A stretch of DNA of 34,748 nucleotides from Salinisphaera sp. (GCA_027858915.1 JAQIBT010000060.1:1-34748), one strand, 5' to 3'; counted from the stretch's first letter, positions 7,320-16,290 are shown. The notes: a model not told the origin generated them from the sequence alone. Numbers and translations are program-made.

Positions 7320-8300
7320 CTACTGCAATTTCTTGTAGGCGGCGACGATGTCCTGGCCCTGCTGGCCCGCGCGATTCAGCCAGTCCTGAGTCAACTGCTT
7401 GCCGACATTGCGAAATCCGCTCATCAATTTGTCGCTCGGCTTCTCCACGTCGATGCCGTGTTGCTTGAGCGTGACGATCTTGCTCTTGGCCACCTTCTGA
7501 CTGACTTTCCAGCCACGCGCCTGGGCTTTCTTCGCCCATTTCAAAACGGCTTTGCGCTGGCTTTCTGGCAGCGCGGCCAGCGCCTGCTTGTTGACGAACA
7601 CCATGTTCTTTGGAATCCACGCGTTGATCGTGTAGAAGTGTTTGACGTAATCCCAGGCCTGAGTATTTACACCGGTGGACGGCGACGTGATCATCGCCTG
7701 CACGATGCCCGTTGAAAAAGCCTGTGGTACGTCCGGGACTTCCACCTGGGTCGAGGTTGCGCCAATGAGTCGGGCTAGCTTCGACTCCTCGGTATTGTTG
7801 GCACGCAATTTGATGCCCTTGAGATCAGCCAGGCTGTCGACCGGCTTCTCGGTATAGAGCCCCTGTGGCGGCCACGGCACCGAGTACAGCAGCTGCGCGC
7901 CCTGTTCCGCCAAAAGCTTCTTGACCAGAGGCTCCTGCACCTGCCAGAGCTTGCGGGCCTGGGCGTAATTGGTCGCGAGAAACGGCACGGAGTCGGCAGC
8001 GAACACCGCGTTCTGGTTGCTCAGAATCGACATGAAAATTTCGCCGATCTGCACCTGTCCGGTCTGCACCGCCTGCTTGATCTGCGAGTGCTTGATCAGC
8101 GACCCATTGCTGTGTACCCGAATGATCAGCTGGCCGTTCGTAGCCTCCTTGACGTGCTTGGCAAACCAAAGATCATTTTGAGTATGAAAATTCGCATCCG
8201 GATATGGCGTGGCCATGTTCCAGGTTGTGGCCGCACTCGCCGTGGCGGCGGCCAGTGTGACCATGATCGATAACAGAATTTTTGCTGTAGAAAACCTCAT
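7320..8300 (-). CDS. dctP: TRAP transporter substrate-binding protein (DctP family)
   Basis: 326 aa. The ATG at 8300 follows GGGGA at a good distance. Residues 1-23 form a Sec signal peptide, probably cut after ASA. The mature part is a DctP periplasmic binding protein: NFHTQNDLWFAKHVKEATNG, RVHSNGSLIKH, and GIKLRANNTEES, whose R166 is at the place of the arginine that clamps the carboxylate of most TRAP ligands. W-A-Y-type segments (QAWDYVKHFYTINAW) line the other lobe. It delivers an organic acid to DctQM. The exact ligand cannot be read from sequence. The gene leads the operon; an 11-base palindrome lies 130 bases upstream. Confidence 0.93.
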   Translation of the reverse strand: MRFSTAKILLSIMVTLAAATASAATTWNMATPYPDANFHTQNDLWFAKHVKEATNGQLIIRVHSNGSLIKHSQIKQAVQTGQVQIGEIFMSILSNQNAVFAADSVPFLATNYAQARKLWQVQEPLVKKLLAEQGAQLLYSVPWPPQGLYTEKPVDSLADLKGIKLRANNTEESKLARLIGATSTQVEVPDVPQAFSTGIVQAMITSPSTGVNTQAWDYVKHFYTINAWIPKNMVFVNKQALAALPESQRKAVLKWAKKAQARGWKVSQKVAKSKIVTLKQHGIDVEKPSDKLMSGFRNVGKQLTQDWLNRAGQQGQDIVAAYKKLQ

Positions 8301-8429
8301 CGAGAGTCCCCTTTGTCCGCGGCCGAAATAGGACGACTGCGTTGATTGTCATGGCTCATCACAGAGCCGGAAGTCTGTCGTCAGCCTGGATGTGCGACTC
8401 ACAGCCACCCTAGCAGCTGCCGAGTAATA

Positions 8430-8440
8430 TTGTTCAACAA
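8430..8440. promoter_or_regulatory. Palindrome in the dctP upstream region
   Basis: TTGTTCAACAA is a perfect palindrome around a central C. On the minus strand it reads into AATATTAC, which may be a -10 element, so the site could overlap the dctPQM promoter. Short palindromes of this kind are typical of GntR/FadR-type operators, which often govern TRAP operons. No regulator gene is adjacent. The remainder of the 8301-8584 spacer holds no gene. Confidence 0.35.
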
Positions 8441-8584
8441 CTTTTGTCGTAGATCGCCCACCTGCCGGTCGCGCGACGGCGACAATGCTTCTGTCATCTC
8501 ACGCCGGTAGGAGACAGCCCGAATGCGGTTCACTTTTAAGTCTGAGTTATTTGGAAAATGTCAGCATTAATGCAGATAGTTCCG

Positions 8585-9526
8585 TCATCTATCGTCTGGA
8601 ACGTTCGATCCTCGTACCACCCCCAGGGCGGGAGTCGGACCGAGGCTGAGCACTACGATATTGCCGAGAAACGGGGCGTTGCCAAAGAGTCCGTTGGCGA
8701 AATTCGCGAAGAAGTCGGGCTTTTCAACCAGAGTCGAAACCGTCTGTGAGCCAAAGATGATGTGGCCCAGCCTGAGTTGGTCTTTGGCGGGCGCGCTGGC
8801 CATCGTCACCCGTTTTCCCCAGTGCAGGCCTTCGCGCAGCCGCTCGGCTTTTTCCGGGTTGTCGATGCCGGTGAGATGGGTCCAGTCGCTGCGATCGACC
8901 CATAAAACGATATTACTCGACCCGGTATCGAAAAGGATGTTTTTGAGCACGCGATCGCCCGCGTTGAGATCAAAGAACAAGTGGCCGTCGCGAAGCGCGC
9001 CTTTGGCCCACTGCGTTCCACGCGCCATGTCTTTCGAGGGCGTGGCGTCCCGGTCCATGCAAAACCGATCATCCTTGAAGTCAAGGATGACCAGATGGCC
9101 CACCAGAAGATCAAGGCCCAACGTGCCGTTGATATTTACGCCAGGCCCGTTACTTTCTGGCACGCGCAGCGACCGGCCGCCCAGGTCAAGGCCCGCCAGG
9201 CGCACATCCCCAATCTCGACATGGCTCTGCGTGCCAGGTTTGAATCCGTAGTGCATCGCATTCTGCTTGCCGTATAGCGCCGTATACGGCGTCCCCGTAT
9301 CCAGCTGGAACCATTCCCGCTGGCCGTCCAGCAGGATAGGCACGGTCACCGCGGCCTTTGCCTGGTCCTTATAACGCACCCATTTCATGGGTACGCAGCT
9401 CGACTGGTGATCGATAGTCGGCCCCGGCGTATTTTTGCCGAGGCTGCTGATATGAGCACAGCCTCCGCAGACGAGTGCGATACACGCCATGACTACGGCA
9501 CGGGCACGAATGGAACAGTCGCCCAT
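8585..9526 (-). CDS. Putative lipoprotein with two retropepsin/pepsin-like aspartic protease motifs
   Basis: 313 aa. The ATG at 9526 has AAGGGGG six bases upstream. The N-terminus is a lipoprotein-type signal ending near C23 (ALVCGGC; the lipobox is not ideal). Two repeated lobes follow. Lobe 1 has FQLDTGTPYTAL (D76-T-G) and later NGTLGLDLLVGHLVILDF; lobe 2 has ILFDTGSSNIVLWV (D200-T-G) and NGLFGNAPFLGNIVVLSL. Each set matches the D-T/S-G active-site loop and the hydrophobic-G turn of aspartic proteases, in which two such lobes form one active site. Retropepsin-like bacterial proteins usually have one lobe and dimerise, so a single-chain bilobal layout in a surface lipoprotein is unusual. Whether it is catalytic is unproven. 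The gene is monocistronic and divergent from the following cyclase. Confidence 0.72.
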   Translation of the reverse strand: MGDCSIRARAVVMACIALVCGGCAHISSLGKNTPGPTIDHQSSCVPMKWVRYKDQAKAAVTVPILLDGQREWFQLDTGTPYTALYGKQNAMHYGFKPGTQSHVEIGDVRLAGLDLGGRSLRVPESNGPGVNINGTLGLDLLVGHLVILDFKDDRFCMDRDATPSKDMARGTQWAKGALRDGHLFFDLNAGDRVLKNILFDTGSSNIVLWVDRSDWTHLTGIDNPEKAERLREGLHWGKRVTMASAPAKDQLRLGHIIFGSQTVSTLVEKPDFFANFANGLFGNAPFLGNIVVLSLGPTPALGVVRGSNVPDDR

Positions 9527-9740
9527 GGATCCCCCTTCTTTTGTTCGAGAGCTGGTTACCGCGTGAATAATCAGCCGCGCGGGCCCAGGTATTGTGCGGC
9601 GCTTCTGGCTGAGGCCTGATCGACGCCGCCGGCAGCGATACCAGAGTGATGATATGTCGCAAACAAGCCTGAGCGCACCAAAAAAATGGTTAAAATGCCG
9701 TCAGGTACACTTTTCTCATCGCCTCACAGGTCGCCTCCAG

Positions 9741-10883
9741 ATGCCAATGCAGGATCCCACTGAGCGCTATCTCCATAGCGCGGTCATGATCATGCTTTCG
9801 TTGGCAATGTTTGCCGCCGGCTCGGCCACGGTGATCCACTGGCTCAGCCCTGTTCACCGCCCGCTGGACATGATCGTTCCTCCCTCCATGTGCGCGGTAT
9901 TCGCCAGCCTGCTTATCGCGTTGATGCGGCGGCCCCACTGGGTATTTGGCATCGCCCGGACATCGCTGCTGGCCTCCGGGTTGGCCCTCGCCGCTCCGAG
10001 TTGGTTTTACAGCGTGCAGGCGGCCCTGACACCGGGCCTGCAACTGATCCGGATATTCCCGCCGATATCTTCGCTGTTGGTGGTGCTGATGGTCATGGTG
10101 ATGCTCTTTCTGCCAGCGCGATACGCTTTTCGGGTGGCCGTGGTTGGCTGGGTCCTGATTGCGCTGCCGGTGCTGGTCTACCTGTTTGCACACCCGTTGG
10201 AGATGTGGACTCCCAGGGGAAGGGACCTGCTGATGGCTTACGGCCCGGCGATTATCATGGTCGTCGTGTTGTTGCCGGTGCAGCGGGGACTGACTGGCCA
10301 GATCGCGCGGCTGGTGTTGGAACGCGGCCGGATGGAAACCATGATCAACCGGGATCCACTGACGCGTCTGTATAACCGACGCGTCAGCGAGCATGTGCTG
10401 CAGACGCTGTTAGCCGGACAGGCTACTGCGGGGGTGCTTATGTTTGACATGGATCGATTCAAGGCGATTAACGACACCCACGGTCATCTGGTTGGTGACC
10501 AGGTGCTGCAGGCGGTGGCGAAGCGTTGCAAAGTGCTGCTGCGCAGGGACGAGTGTGTCTCCCGCTGGGGTGGCGAGGAGTTTCTGGTAATCGTGCCGAA
10601 CGTGGACGCCTCCGATCTGCAGCAGATGGCAGAACGCCTGCGCCTGGCGATCGCCGGTGTGCCAGTCGAGCCGGTAGGACAGATCGCCGCGTCTTTTGGC
10701 GCCACGATGACCCAGGACGGCGATAGTCTCGCCAGCGTAATGCAACGAGTTGACAAGGCTCTGTACCAAGCCAAAAAGCGGGGGGGCAATTGTGTGGTGT
10801 CGGCGCAGGTTGTATTCGATGAGGTGTTGGCATCCGATCAGCCGGGTTTAAACGACAGCTGCCCAGAAGAATTGCGGGTTTGA
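9741..10883 (+). CDS. Membrane-anchored diguanylate cyclase (GGDEF), degenerate I-site
   Basis: 380 aa from ATG 9741. The start is uncertain: upstream in-frame starts at 9594 (GTG) and 9654 (ATG) exist, none with a strong ribosome binding site. Residues 10-185 hold about six membrane helices with no known sensor signature. The C-terminal GGDEF domain starts at DPLTRLYNRR and has FDMDRFKAINDTHGH (metal and GTP binding), RWGGEEF (277-281) and the end ALYQAKKRGGN. It should make c-di-GMP from two GTP at the membrane. The allosteric inhibition site, RxxD five residues before GGEEF, reads RRDE, so product inhibition may be weak. The other cyclase near 22 kb has a similar layout. Confidence 0.9.
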   Translation: MPMQDPTERYLHSAVMIMLSLAMFAAGSATVIHWLSPVHRPLDMIVPPSMCAVFASLLIALMRRPHWVFGIARTSLLASGLALAAPSWFYSVQAALTPGLQLIRIFPPISSLLVVLMVMVMLFLPARYAFRVAVVGWVLIALPVLVYLFAHPLEMWTPRGRDLLMAYGPAIIMVVVLLPVQRGLTGQIARLVLERGRMETMINRDPLTRLYNRRVSEHVLQTLLAGQATAGVLMFDMDRFKAINDTHGHLVGDQVLQAVAKRCKVLLRRDECVSRWGGEEFLVIVPNVDASDLQQMAERLRLAIAGVPVEPVGQIAASFGATMTQDGDSLASVMQRVDKALYQAKKRGGNCVVSAQVVFDEVLASDQPGLNDSCPEELRV

Positions 10884-11116
10884 GTATCGGGTCGGCGGAA
10901 AGTCGGTGGGGGCAATGGATAGCTGCGTCAAGCCGGCCAGTCCAGGGGCCGCATGAGGTCTTGGACGCAGCGGTCCGGAAGCGAGTAGACCGAGCCAAAT
11001 CAAGGTCGAGATCATCTCTCGTGTTGTCATGACTGCGCAGCCAGACATGCAGTCCGCACGCGAGAATTCTTGTAATATGGCGGATTCCGTCATTCTTCAA
11101 AGCAGGAGCGTCAGCC

Positions 11117-11395
11117 ATGGCCAAGGCCAGTGCCCGTCATATTCTCGTCGATAGCGAGCAGAAGTGCGTCGAACTCAAGGATCAGATTGAAAACGGCAGT
11201 GACTTTGCCGCTGTCGCGCGTGAGCATTCCACGTGTCCGTCCGGCCAGAAGGGCGGAGACCTCGGATCATTCGGCCCTGGCCAGATGGTGCGTGAGTTCG
11301 ACGAGGTGGTGTTCAGCGCCCCACTGAATGAGGTGCAGGGCCCGGTCAAGACGCAGTTTGGCTATCATCTGCTGGAAGTGACTGAGCGCGGCTGA
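11117..11395 (+). CDS. ppiC: Peptidyl-prolyl cis-trans isomerase C (parvulin)
   Basis: 92 aa, a stand-alone parvulin domain almost the size of E. coli PpiC (93 aa). It starts at ATG 11117 with AGGAG upstream. Conserved features are ARHILV at the first strand, HSTCPSGQKGGDLGSFGPGQMV (including the C-P-S-G-GGDLG loop), EFDEVVFSAPL and the C-terminal TQFGYHLLEV. It catalyses rotation about X-Pro bonds; without a signal peptide it acts in the cytoplasm. A bidirectional terminator lies about 190 bases downstream. The upstream spacer 10884-11116 contains a possible -10 (TAATAT at 11073-11078) but no gene. Confidence 0.95.
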   Translation: MAKASARHILVDSEQKCVELKDQIENGSDFAAVAREHSTCPSGQKGGDLGSFGPGQMVREFDEVVFSAPLNEVQGPVKTQFGYHLLEVTERG

Positions 11396-11580
11396 CGTTA
11401 TCGAGGTCCGTGCGTCGATCAGCGGTCGGCGTCTGCGTTTGGAAGCCGTCTTGGCGATGTGCACGGCGCAGTGCTGATGATCCACAGGCGTATCGGCGAT
11501 TTCGGCACCCGTTTGGTCGGACTGATGGTTTCGCTCAGCAGCGCGAAACCTCAGTGTTATCCGATGCCATCTCGACCCAT

Positions 11581-11610
11581 AAAAAAGCCCTGCGTGAAGC
11601 AGGGCTTTTT
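11581..11610. terminator. Bidirectional rho-independent terminator
   Basis: GCCCTGC (11587-11593), loop GTGAA, GCAGGGC (11599-11605), with six A before and five T after. It serves ppiC on the plus strand and the convergent lipoprotein gene on the minus strand. Confidence 0.93.
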
Positions 11611-11646
11611 CTTGAGCCGCTGCGGCAGCCCAGCAGGCGTGGTCGC

Positions 11647-11901
11647 TTACTTCTGCTGTGAAGTCTTGAACATGCGCTCCATGCGCTGCGAGTTGGCCTG
11701 CGACATCGATTTGGCTTCGTTTGCCGTCTGAAGCGCCTGGTTGGCAGTCTGCTGCGCTTCGTTGGCTGTGGACTGAGCGGACTCAGCCTTGCGCATGGCC
11801 TGATCGACCTGCGACTGCATGGGTCCATTCGAGGTGGCGCAACCGGCCGCAGAGGCGACAATGCCGGCAACGAATGCGGTCTTTAGAACAGTTTTAATCA
11901 T
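11647..11901 (-). CDS. Lpp/OprI-type alanine-zipper murein lipoprotein
   Basis: 84 aa. ATG 11901 is preceded by AGGAG. A lipoprotein signal ends at SAAGC (C21), followed by a short linker and a long helix with repeating alanines (QAMRKAESAQ, then TANEAQQTANQALQTANEAK) typical of the alanine-zipper trimer of OprI/Lpp. The last residue is lysine (SQQK), the residue that in Lpp is joined to peptidoglycan by L,D-transpeptidases. It should tie the outer membrane to the cell wall and is usually very abundant. It is monocistronic with its own strong terminator (11581-11610). The spacer 11902-12134 carries no other gene. Confidence 0.88.
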   Translation of the reverse strand: MIKTVLKTAFVAGIVASAAGCATSNGPMQSQVDQAMRKAESAQSTANEAQQTANQALQTANEAKSMSQANSQRMERMFKTSQQK

Positions 11902-12134
11902 TTTAGCAACTCCTAAGATTACTGCTTTGCTTTAACCGGTACCCCCGGTCATGCGACCTAAATCTAGCACAATGACGTGTAACGAATGTAACCACGGATC
12001 AGCCGGTCGGATTGCAAGCGACGGGCTGCAAACCGCCGAAGCATTCCACCGCCATGCCTGGGCGCGTTGCCGTTTCGTGCGAATACACTGTCAGGCACAG
12101 ACCAGCCCAATAAGCAGCGAAGATCGAGGTCCCG

Positions 12135-13646
12135 TCAGGCCGAGCAGCTGAGCACCAGGCCGCGGGCCCAGTCGGGCGGCAGCCGTGCATAGTCGGCCTG
12201 TTCCGGCTGCTCGTCGAACGGTCGCTGGAGCAGCGTGTAAAGACGCTCGATCTCGCTGTAATCGCCGTCCTGCGCGCGATCGATGGCGTTCTGGGCGAGA
12301 TAGTTGCGCAGGACGTATTTCGGGTTGGTACAGCGCATGCGCTCACCGCGTGGATCGTCGCGTGCCTCGTCATGCCCAAGCCGCGCACGCCAGTCGGCCA
12401 GCCACCGACCGGCTGCTTGCCGATCTGCGAACTCGTCGACGAACGGTGCGCCGCTGGCGTCTCTTGCCGCTGAGACATGTCCGAGCATACGAAAGCTGCG
12501 GGTGAAGTCTGCATGACTGGCTGCCATGATGCGCAACAGCGCCTCGATCAGCGCGCGATCGTCGTCGCGTTCATCGACCAGGCCCAGCTTGGCGCGCATC
12601 CGTCGCATCCAGGCGCGGTCATAGCTGTGCCGATAGTGCTCGATCAGATCCTGGCCGATCTTCACGGCGCCATCCGGATCGTCATCAAGCAGCGGCAGAA
12701 TGGCCTGTACGAAACGTCCCATGTTCCACAGCCCGACGGCTGGTTGCTGGTCATAGACGTAGCGTCCTGCGCTGTCGCTGTGATTGCAGATCCAGTCCGG
12801 TTCGAAGGCGTCCATGAACCCGTACGGTCCATAGTCGAGCGTGAGGCCCAGCACCGACATGTTGTCGGTGTTCATCACGCCGTGGCAGAAACCGACCGCC
12901 TGCCAGTCGGCAATCAGCGCGGCTGTAAGATCGCCCACCCGCTCGGCCCATGCTCGATAACGAGCCGGGCCCGAGCCAATAGCAGCGATATCGGGATGAT
13001 GGCCGTCGATGACGTGGTCAGCCAGCGGTGCGAGCTGATCGAAGCGACGGTTGTAGAACAGCATCTCGAAACTACCGAAGCGCACCAGGCTTGGCGCGAC
13101 CCGGGTCATGATGGCAGCGGTTTCAACGGTTTCGCGATAGATCGGCAGGTTGCTACCAACGATCGCCAGTGCGCGCGTCGTGGCAATACCCAGGCCGGCC
13201 AATGCTTCACTGCCCAGATACTCGCGAATGGTCGAACGCAGGACCGCTCGACCATCGGCGAATCGGGAATACGGGGTCTGTCCGGCCCCCTTGAGCTGGA
13301 TATCGTAGCGCGCTCCGTTGGCCGTTTGGATGTCGCCGAGCGTGATCGCTCGGCCGTCACCCAGCTGGCCGGCCCAGATACCGAACTGATGCCCGGCATA
13401 GCGGTGGGCCACAGGGTGACAGCCGTCCGGCAGCCGGTTGCCGGACAGCGTCTCGGCGTAGCCCTGCGCGCGCGCCGCGGCGGCATCAATACCCAGCAGC
13501 CGTGCCACTTCGTCATTAAAGATGATTGGATAGGGCGCATCGATCGGGGTCGGCAATTGAGGGCTGTACCAAGGCTCTCCCATTGCTGCCTGTCGATTGC
13601 GCCAGTCCAGCGCGAACGGGTCTGAAGACTTGGTGTTTTTACTCAT
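12135..13646 (-). CDS. selO: Protein adenylyltransferase SelO (YdiU), cysteine form
   Basis: 503 aa from ATG 13646; a frame running 60 residues further upstream is basic and unlike the family. It matches the SelO pseudokinase family, which transfers AMP from ATP to Ser/Thr/Tyr of target proteins and helps redox homeostasis. Visible landmarks: RYAGHQFGIWAGQLGDGRA, QLKGAGQTPYSR (K119), RSTIREYLGSEAL, FCHGVMNTDNMS (255-264) followed by LDYGPYGFMDAF (D271 region), which hold the nucleotide and metal ligands. The C-terminus ends SCSA; eukaryotic SelO has selenocysteine there, E. coli has cysteine, as here. Downstream of a small lipoprotein gene on the same strand, 109 bases apart. Confidence 0.95.
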   Translation of the reverse strand: MSKNTKSSDPFALDWRNRQAAMGEPWYSPQLPTPIDAPYPIIFNDEVARLLGIDAAAARAQGYAETLSGNRLPDGCHPVAHRYAGHQFGIWAGQLGDGRAITLGDIQTANGARYDIQLKGAGQTPYSRFADGRAVLRSTIREYLGSEALAGLGIATTRALAIVGSNLPIYRETVETAAIMTRVAPSLVRFGSFEMLFYNRRFDQLAPLADHVIDGHHPDIAAIGSGPARYRAWAERVGDLTAALIADWQAVGFCHGVMNTDNMSVLGLTLDYGPYGFMDAFEPDWICNHSDSAGRYVYDQQPAVGLWNMGRFVQAILPLLDDDPDGAVKIGQDLIEHYRHSYDRAWMRRMRAKLGLVDERDDDRALIEALLRIMAASHADFTRSFRMLGHVSAARDASGAPFVDEFADRQAAGRWLADWRARLGHDEARDDPRGERMRCTNPKYVLRNYLAQNAIDRAQDGDYSEIERLYTLLQRPFDEQPEQADYARLPPDWARGLVLSCSA

Positions 13647-13755
13647 CCCCCGACCATGGCGACTTAGCGGCTGCAGAACAAGGACTCGCCGCCAGGAGAA
13701 TCCGCCTCGCGAGCGGCGCGCTGTCTGTTGCGGGTGTGGCCACCCTGCGGTGAAT

Positions 13756-14148
13756 CTAATTATTGCTTTGGCAATACACGGCGTCTGGATCGTTTGTGCC
13801 ATCCTGAATCGGCACGGTCTTGGCATTTGGCTTGGCGCGGCATGTGGCCTGTTGGCGCCTTAGTGCCGCTGCCTGACGCGCCTGATCCTTGTTATAGGCT
13901 TCGCGCGCGCTGTGCAATCGCTGTAGATCGCCACCCAGCTGGTCATTGTTGGGGCCCGCGCTCGAACGCGTGGGGTCATCCGGCACTTCGGTGGCATTGA
14001 AGGCGTCAACCGGCTCGTTGTACGGGCCCGGATGACGTGGCGGGTGCGGTTCGACAAACGCGCATCCGCTGACCGTCAACAGCGCCAGCAGCAAGGCTGG
14101 CGCCAATCCGCCCGTGCCGGCGGTTCTTGTCTTCAGGGCTTTGTTCAT
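13756..14148 (-). CDS. Small putative lipoprotein of unknown function
   Basis: 130 aa. ATG 14148 has GGAGG upstream. Residues 1-29 are a lipoprotein signal with lipobox TVSGC. The mature part is short, polar and proline-rich at first (EPHPPRHPGPYNEPV), then a charged helix (LQRLHSAREAYNKDQARQAAALRRQQA) and two further cysteines (TCRAKP and VYCQS) near the end, which could form a disulfide in the periplasm. I recognise no family. It precedes selO on the same strand. Confidence 0.7.
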   Translation of the reverse strand: MNKALKTRTAGTGGLAPALLLALLTVSGCAFVEPHPPRHPGPYNEPVDAFNATEVPDDPTRSSAGPNNDQLGGDLQRLHSAREAYNKDQARQAAALRRQQATCRAKPNAKTVPIQDGTNDPDAVYCQSNN

Positions 14149-14390
14149 GCGACCTCCCCAAACGTCGTTAGCATTGCCGCTGGCCGGAACCTGTCTTGGA
14201 CGACGACTCGCATCGGGCCCGGTACAGAATTGATTCTAGCTCGGATATATCATGGGTTATACCGTTGCCGAAAGTCCTCGGTGAAATATTCGTGCCGGGC
14301 GCGGGTATCGGCGTCAGTCGCGCCGCCGACCAGCGACAGGCTTATGCCAAACACGATAGGATGCGCGGCTATTTCATTTCCGAGCCAGTC

Positions 14391-14837
14391 ATGCAGACAC
14401 TACACGTTGCACGTGATTTCGAGGTCGATGCCGCGACGGTTTTCGACGTGATTGCCGATCACGCCGGTTATGCGAGCCTGCCGGGTGTGCTAAGCGCGTG
14501 GGTGCGCAAGCCCGGCGACCATGAACCCAACGGCGTAGGCGCCGAGCGCGTGTTGAAACTACCGGCGATGACGCTGGTCGAGCGTATTACCGAGTACGAG
14601 CCTGGCGCATCGCTGGGTTATCAAATCATCGAATCGCCGCTACCGATGCATCACCTGGGTGGCCGTATCCTCTTGCAACCGCTGGGTACCAAGGGTGTTC
14701 GTACGCGCGTGCACTGGACCTCGCGCCTGCGCGGCACCACACCGATTGCCGCTGAACTGGCGGCAACCGTTATTGGCAAGCAGATGAGTCTGGCCTATCG
14801 GCTGGCGTTGGCCACCTGGGCACGCCGCCTGCGCTGA
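14391..14837 (+). CDS. SRPBCC family protein, possible lipid/small-ligand binder
   Basis: 148 aa from ATG 14391; ATG 14361 and an upstream frame to 14196 are possible but add residues outside the fold. It starts QTLHVARDFEVDAATVFDVI, the first strand and helix of SRPBCC proteins, and continues with the LPGVLSAWVRKPGD, GAERVLKLPAMTLVERITEY, LGYQIIESPLPMHHLGGRI and TRVHWTSRLRG strands and a long C-terminal helix. This resembles the polyketide cyclase/dehydrase group with a deep hydrophobic cavity. It is not close to the SRPBCC protein at 4.8 kb. It converges with mscL, 15 bases apart. Function unknown. Confidence 0.75.
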   Translation: MQTLHVARDFEVDAATVFDVIADHAGYASLPGVLSAWVRKPGDHEPNGVGAERVLKLPAMTLVERITEYEPGASLGYQIIESPLPMHHLGGRILLQPLGTKGVRTRVHWTSRLRGTTPIAAELAATVIGKQMSLAYRLALATWARRLR

Positions 14838-14852
14838 GCGCGCCGTACGGAT

Positions 14853-15278
14853 TTATTCGCCGCGTTCGGTCGAGTCGTTGCGCTCACGCAATAGATCGCG
14901 AATTTCGGTCAGCAACACTTCCTGCGGACTTGGCGCCGGCGGCGCGCTGGGCGCTGCGGCTTCCTTGCGCTTGAGCCGGTTGAGCAGACGTACCCCGACG
15001 AAGATCGCAAACGCCACGATCACGAAGTTGATGACGGTCTGAACGAAATTGCCATAGTTCAGCGTGACGGCTGGACTGTTGCCCACCGCATGACGCAATA
15101 CGATCTTGAGATTGCTGAAATCCACGCCGCCGATCAGCATGCCCAGTGGGGGGGTAATCAGATCGTTGACCAGCGAGGTCACAATCTTGCCGAATGCGGC
15201 ACCGATCACGACTGCAACTGCCAGATCCACCACATTGCCGCGTACGGCAAATGCCTTGAACTCGCCCAGAAAACTCAA
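14853..15278 (-). CDS. mscL: Large-conductance mechanosensitive channel MscL
   Basis: 141 aa. The start is TTG at 15278, with GGGAG upstream, giving the conserved [21 protein letters not shown]-terminus. The first transmembrane helix [19 protein letters not shown], the [15 protein letters not shown] turn, the second helix [20 protein letters not shown] and the RLKRKE cluster are all classical. The C-terminal cytoplasmic helix ([14 protein letters not shown]) is present after a proline-alanine linker. The pentameric channel opens under membrane tension to save cells from osmotic downshock. It is monocistronic. Confidence 0.97.
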   Translation of the reverse strand: MSFLGEFKAFAVRGNVVDLAVAVVIGAAFGKIVTSLVNDLITPPLGMLIGGVDFSNLKIVLRHAVGNSPAVTLNYGNFVQTVINFVIVAFAIFVGVRLLNRLKRKEAAAPSAPPAPSPQEVLLTEIRDLLRERNDSTERGE

Positions 15279-15428
15279 GAGCTGTCTCCCTGATTACGGC
15301 GACGGCGAGAGCGCTTTATCTACGGCCTCCGTCGGCGCCACCGGCTTGATAATAGCTCGATTCATCGCAAAAGGCGCGCCTTGTCGGCGGGCCTATCGAT
15401 AGCCGCAAAGGCCCGTCGGGTGCAGGCG

Positions 15429-15839
15429 TCAGTTCCAGGCAATCGGGTCGAATCCCCGGTCACGCAGGCAACGGTTGACGTAGGCCTTGTAGGCGGGTGA
15501 CGGCCCGCTGTCGTGGTGGAACAGGCTACGCACCAGCCCGGCTGCCACGCCGCCGGCGGCACCTGCGGCCGCACCACGCGCCGCGCTGCCATAGATAGCG
15601 CCGGCAACCGCGCCGCCGGCACCGCCGACCGCGCCGTTCTCGACGGCGTTGCGCCCTACGTTGCTGCCGCGCGCGTATCCCACGCCTGCGGACCTGGCGC
15701 GCGCCGTACAGGCATCGATTGCCTGATTCCCGGCTGTGTTCTGGTCGCTGGATGAATACAGCACCGGCTTCTGGTGCGCACAGCCGGCGATCATCAGTAC
15801 GGCCAAGGCGAGTGCCATCGTTTGGATGAATCTTTTCAT
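15429..15839 (-). CDS. Glycine-zipper lipoprotein
   Basis: 136 aa from ATG 15839. Residues 1-20 are a lipoprotein signal with lipobox MIAGC. The mid part (about 70-105) is a glycine-zipper region of repeated G-x3-G and GG (GAVGGAGGAVAGAIYGSA, then GAAAGAAGGVAAGL), as in small outer-membrane-associated lipoproteins. Two cysteines (CTARARS and NRCLRDRGFDPIAW) flank it and could pair. Only one base separates it from the upstream yaiI stop codon, so the two are probably co-translated. The function is unknown; similar genes often respond to envelope stress. Confidence 0.8.
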   Translation of the reverse strand: MKRFIQTMALALAVLMIAGCAHQKPVLYSSSDQNTAGNQAIDACTARARSAGVGYARGSNVGRNAVENGAVGGAGGAVAGAIYGSAARGAAAGAAGGVAAGLVRSLFHHDSGPSPAYKAYVNRCLRDRGFDPIAWN

Positions 15840-15840
15840 T

Positions 15841-16290
15841 TCAAAGTACCGCCTTGGCCAGCCAGCGGTCCAGCGCGTTGGCGAATGCCTGACGTTCGCG
15901 CTCGCCGAGCGCCGATGGCCCGCCTGAATGGATGCCGCTGGTGCGCATCGTGTCCATGAAATCGCGCATGGTGTGGCGGGCGGCAATATCGTCAGGGGAG
16001 AACACTTCGCCGCGCGGGCTGACGGCCTGCGCGCCTTTGTCGATCACCTCGGCGGCCAACGGAATATCCGACGTAATCACCAGGTCCCCCTTCGCAACAC
16101 GGCGCACAATTTCATTATCGGCGACATCGAAACCGCTGGCCACCTGGATCGCCTGAATGTTGGGAGAACGCGGCACGCGCAGCGGTTGATTGGCCACCAA
16201 CGTCAACGATGCGCCGGTGCGCGCCGCTGCGCGGAACAGGATCTGCTTGATCGTGGTCGGGCAAGCATCGGCATCCACCCATATCTGCAC
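15841..16290 (-). CDS. yaiI: YaiI/YqxD family protein (UPF0178, DUF188)
   Basis: 149 aa, the usual size. It begins [20 protein letters not shown], the diagnostic DADACP motif, and has [38 protein letters not shown] and the C-terminal helix [15 protein letters not shown]. The fold is related to PIN/NYN nucleases, with conserved acidic residues D6 and D8, but no activity is established. It is the first gene of a two-gene unit with the glycine-zipper lipoprotein. Confidence 0.93.
   Translation of the reverse strand: MQIWVDADACPTTIKQILFRAAARTGASLTLVANQPLRVPRSPNIQAIQVASGFDVADNEIVRRVAKGDLVITSDIPLAAEVIDKGAQAVSPRGEVFSPDDIAARHTMRDFMDTMRTSGIHSGGPSALGERERQAFANALDRWLAKAVL

Noticed and set aside
12477-13625. 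Long open frame opposite selO (382 codons)
   Set aside because: Antisense shadow of selO caused by high GC; no domain or ribosome binding site.
13647-13826. 60-residue N-terminal extension of SelO
   Set aside because: Basic, unlike the family, and the ATG at 13646 gives the usual SelO N-terminus.
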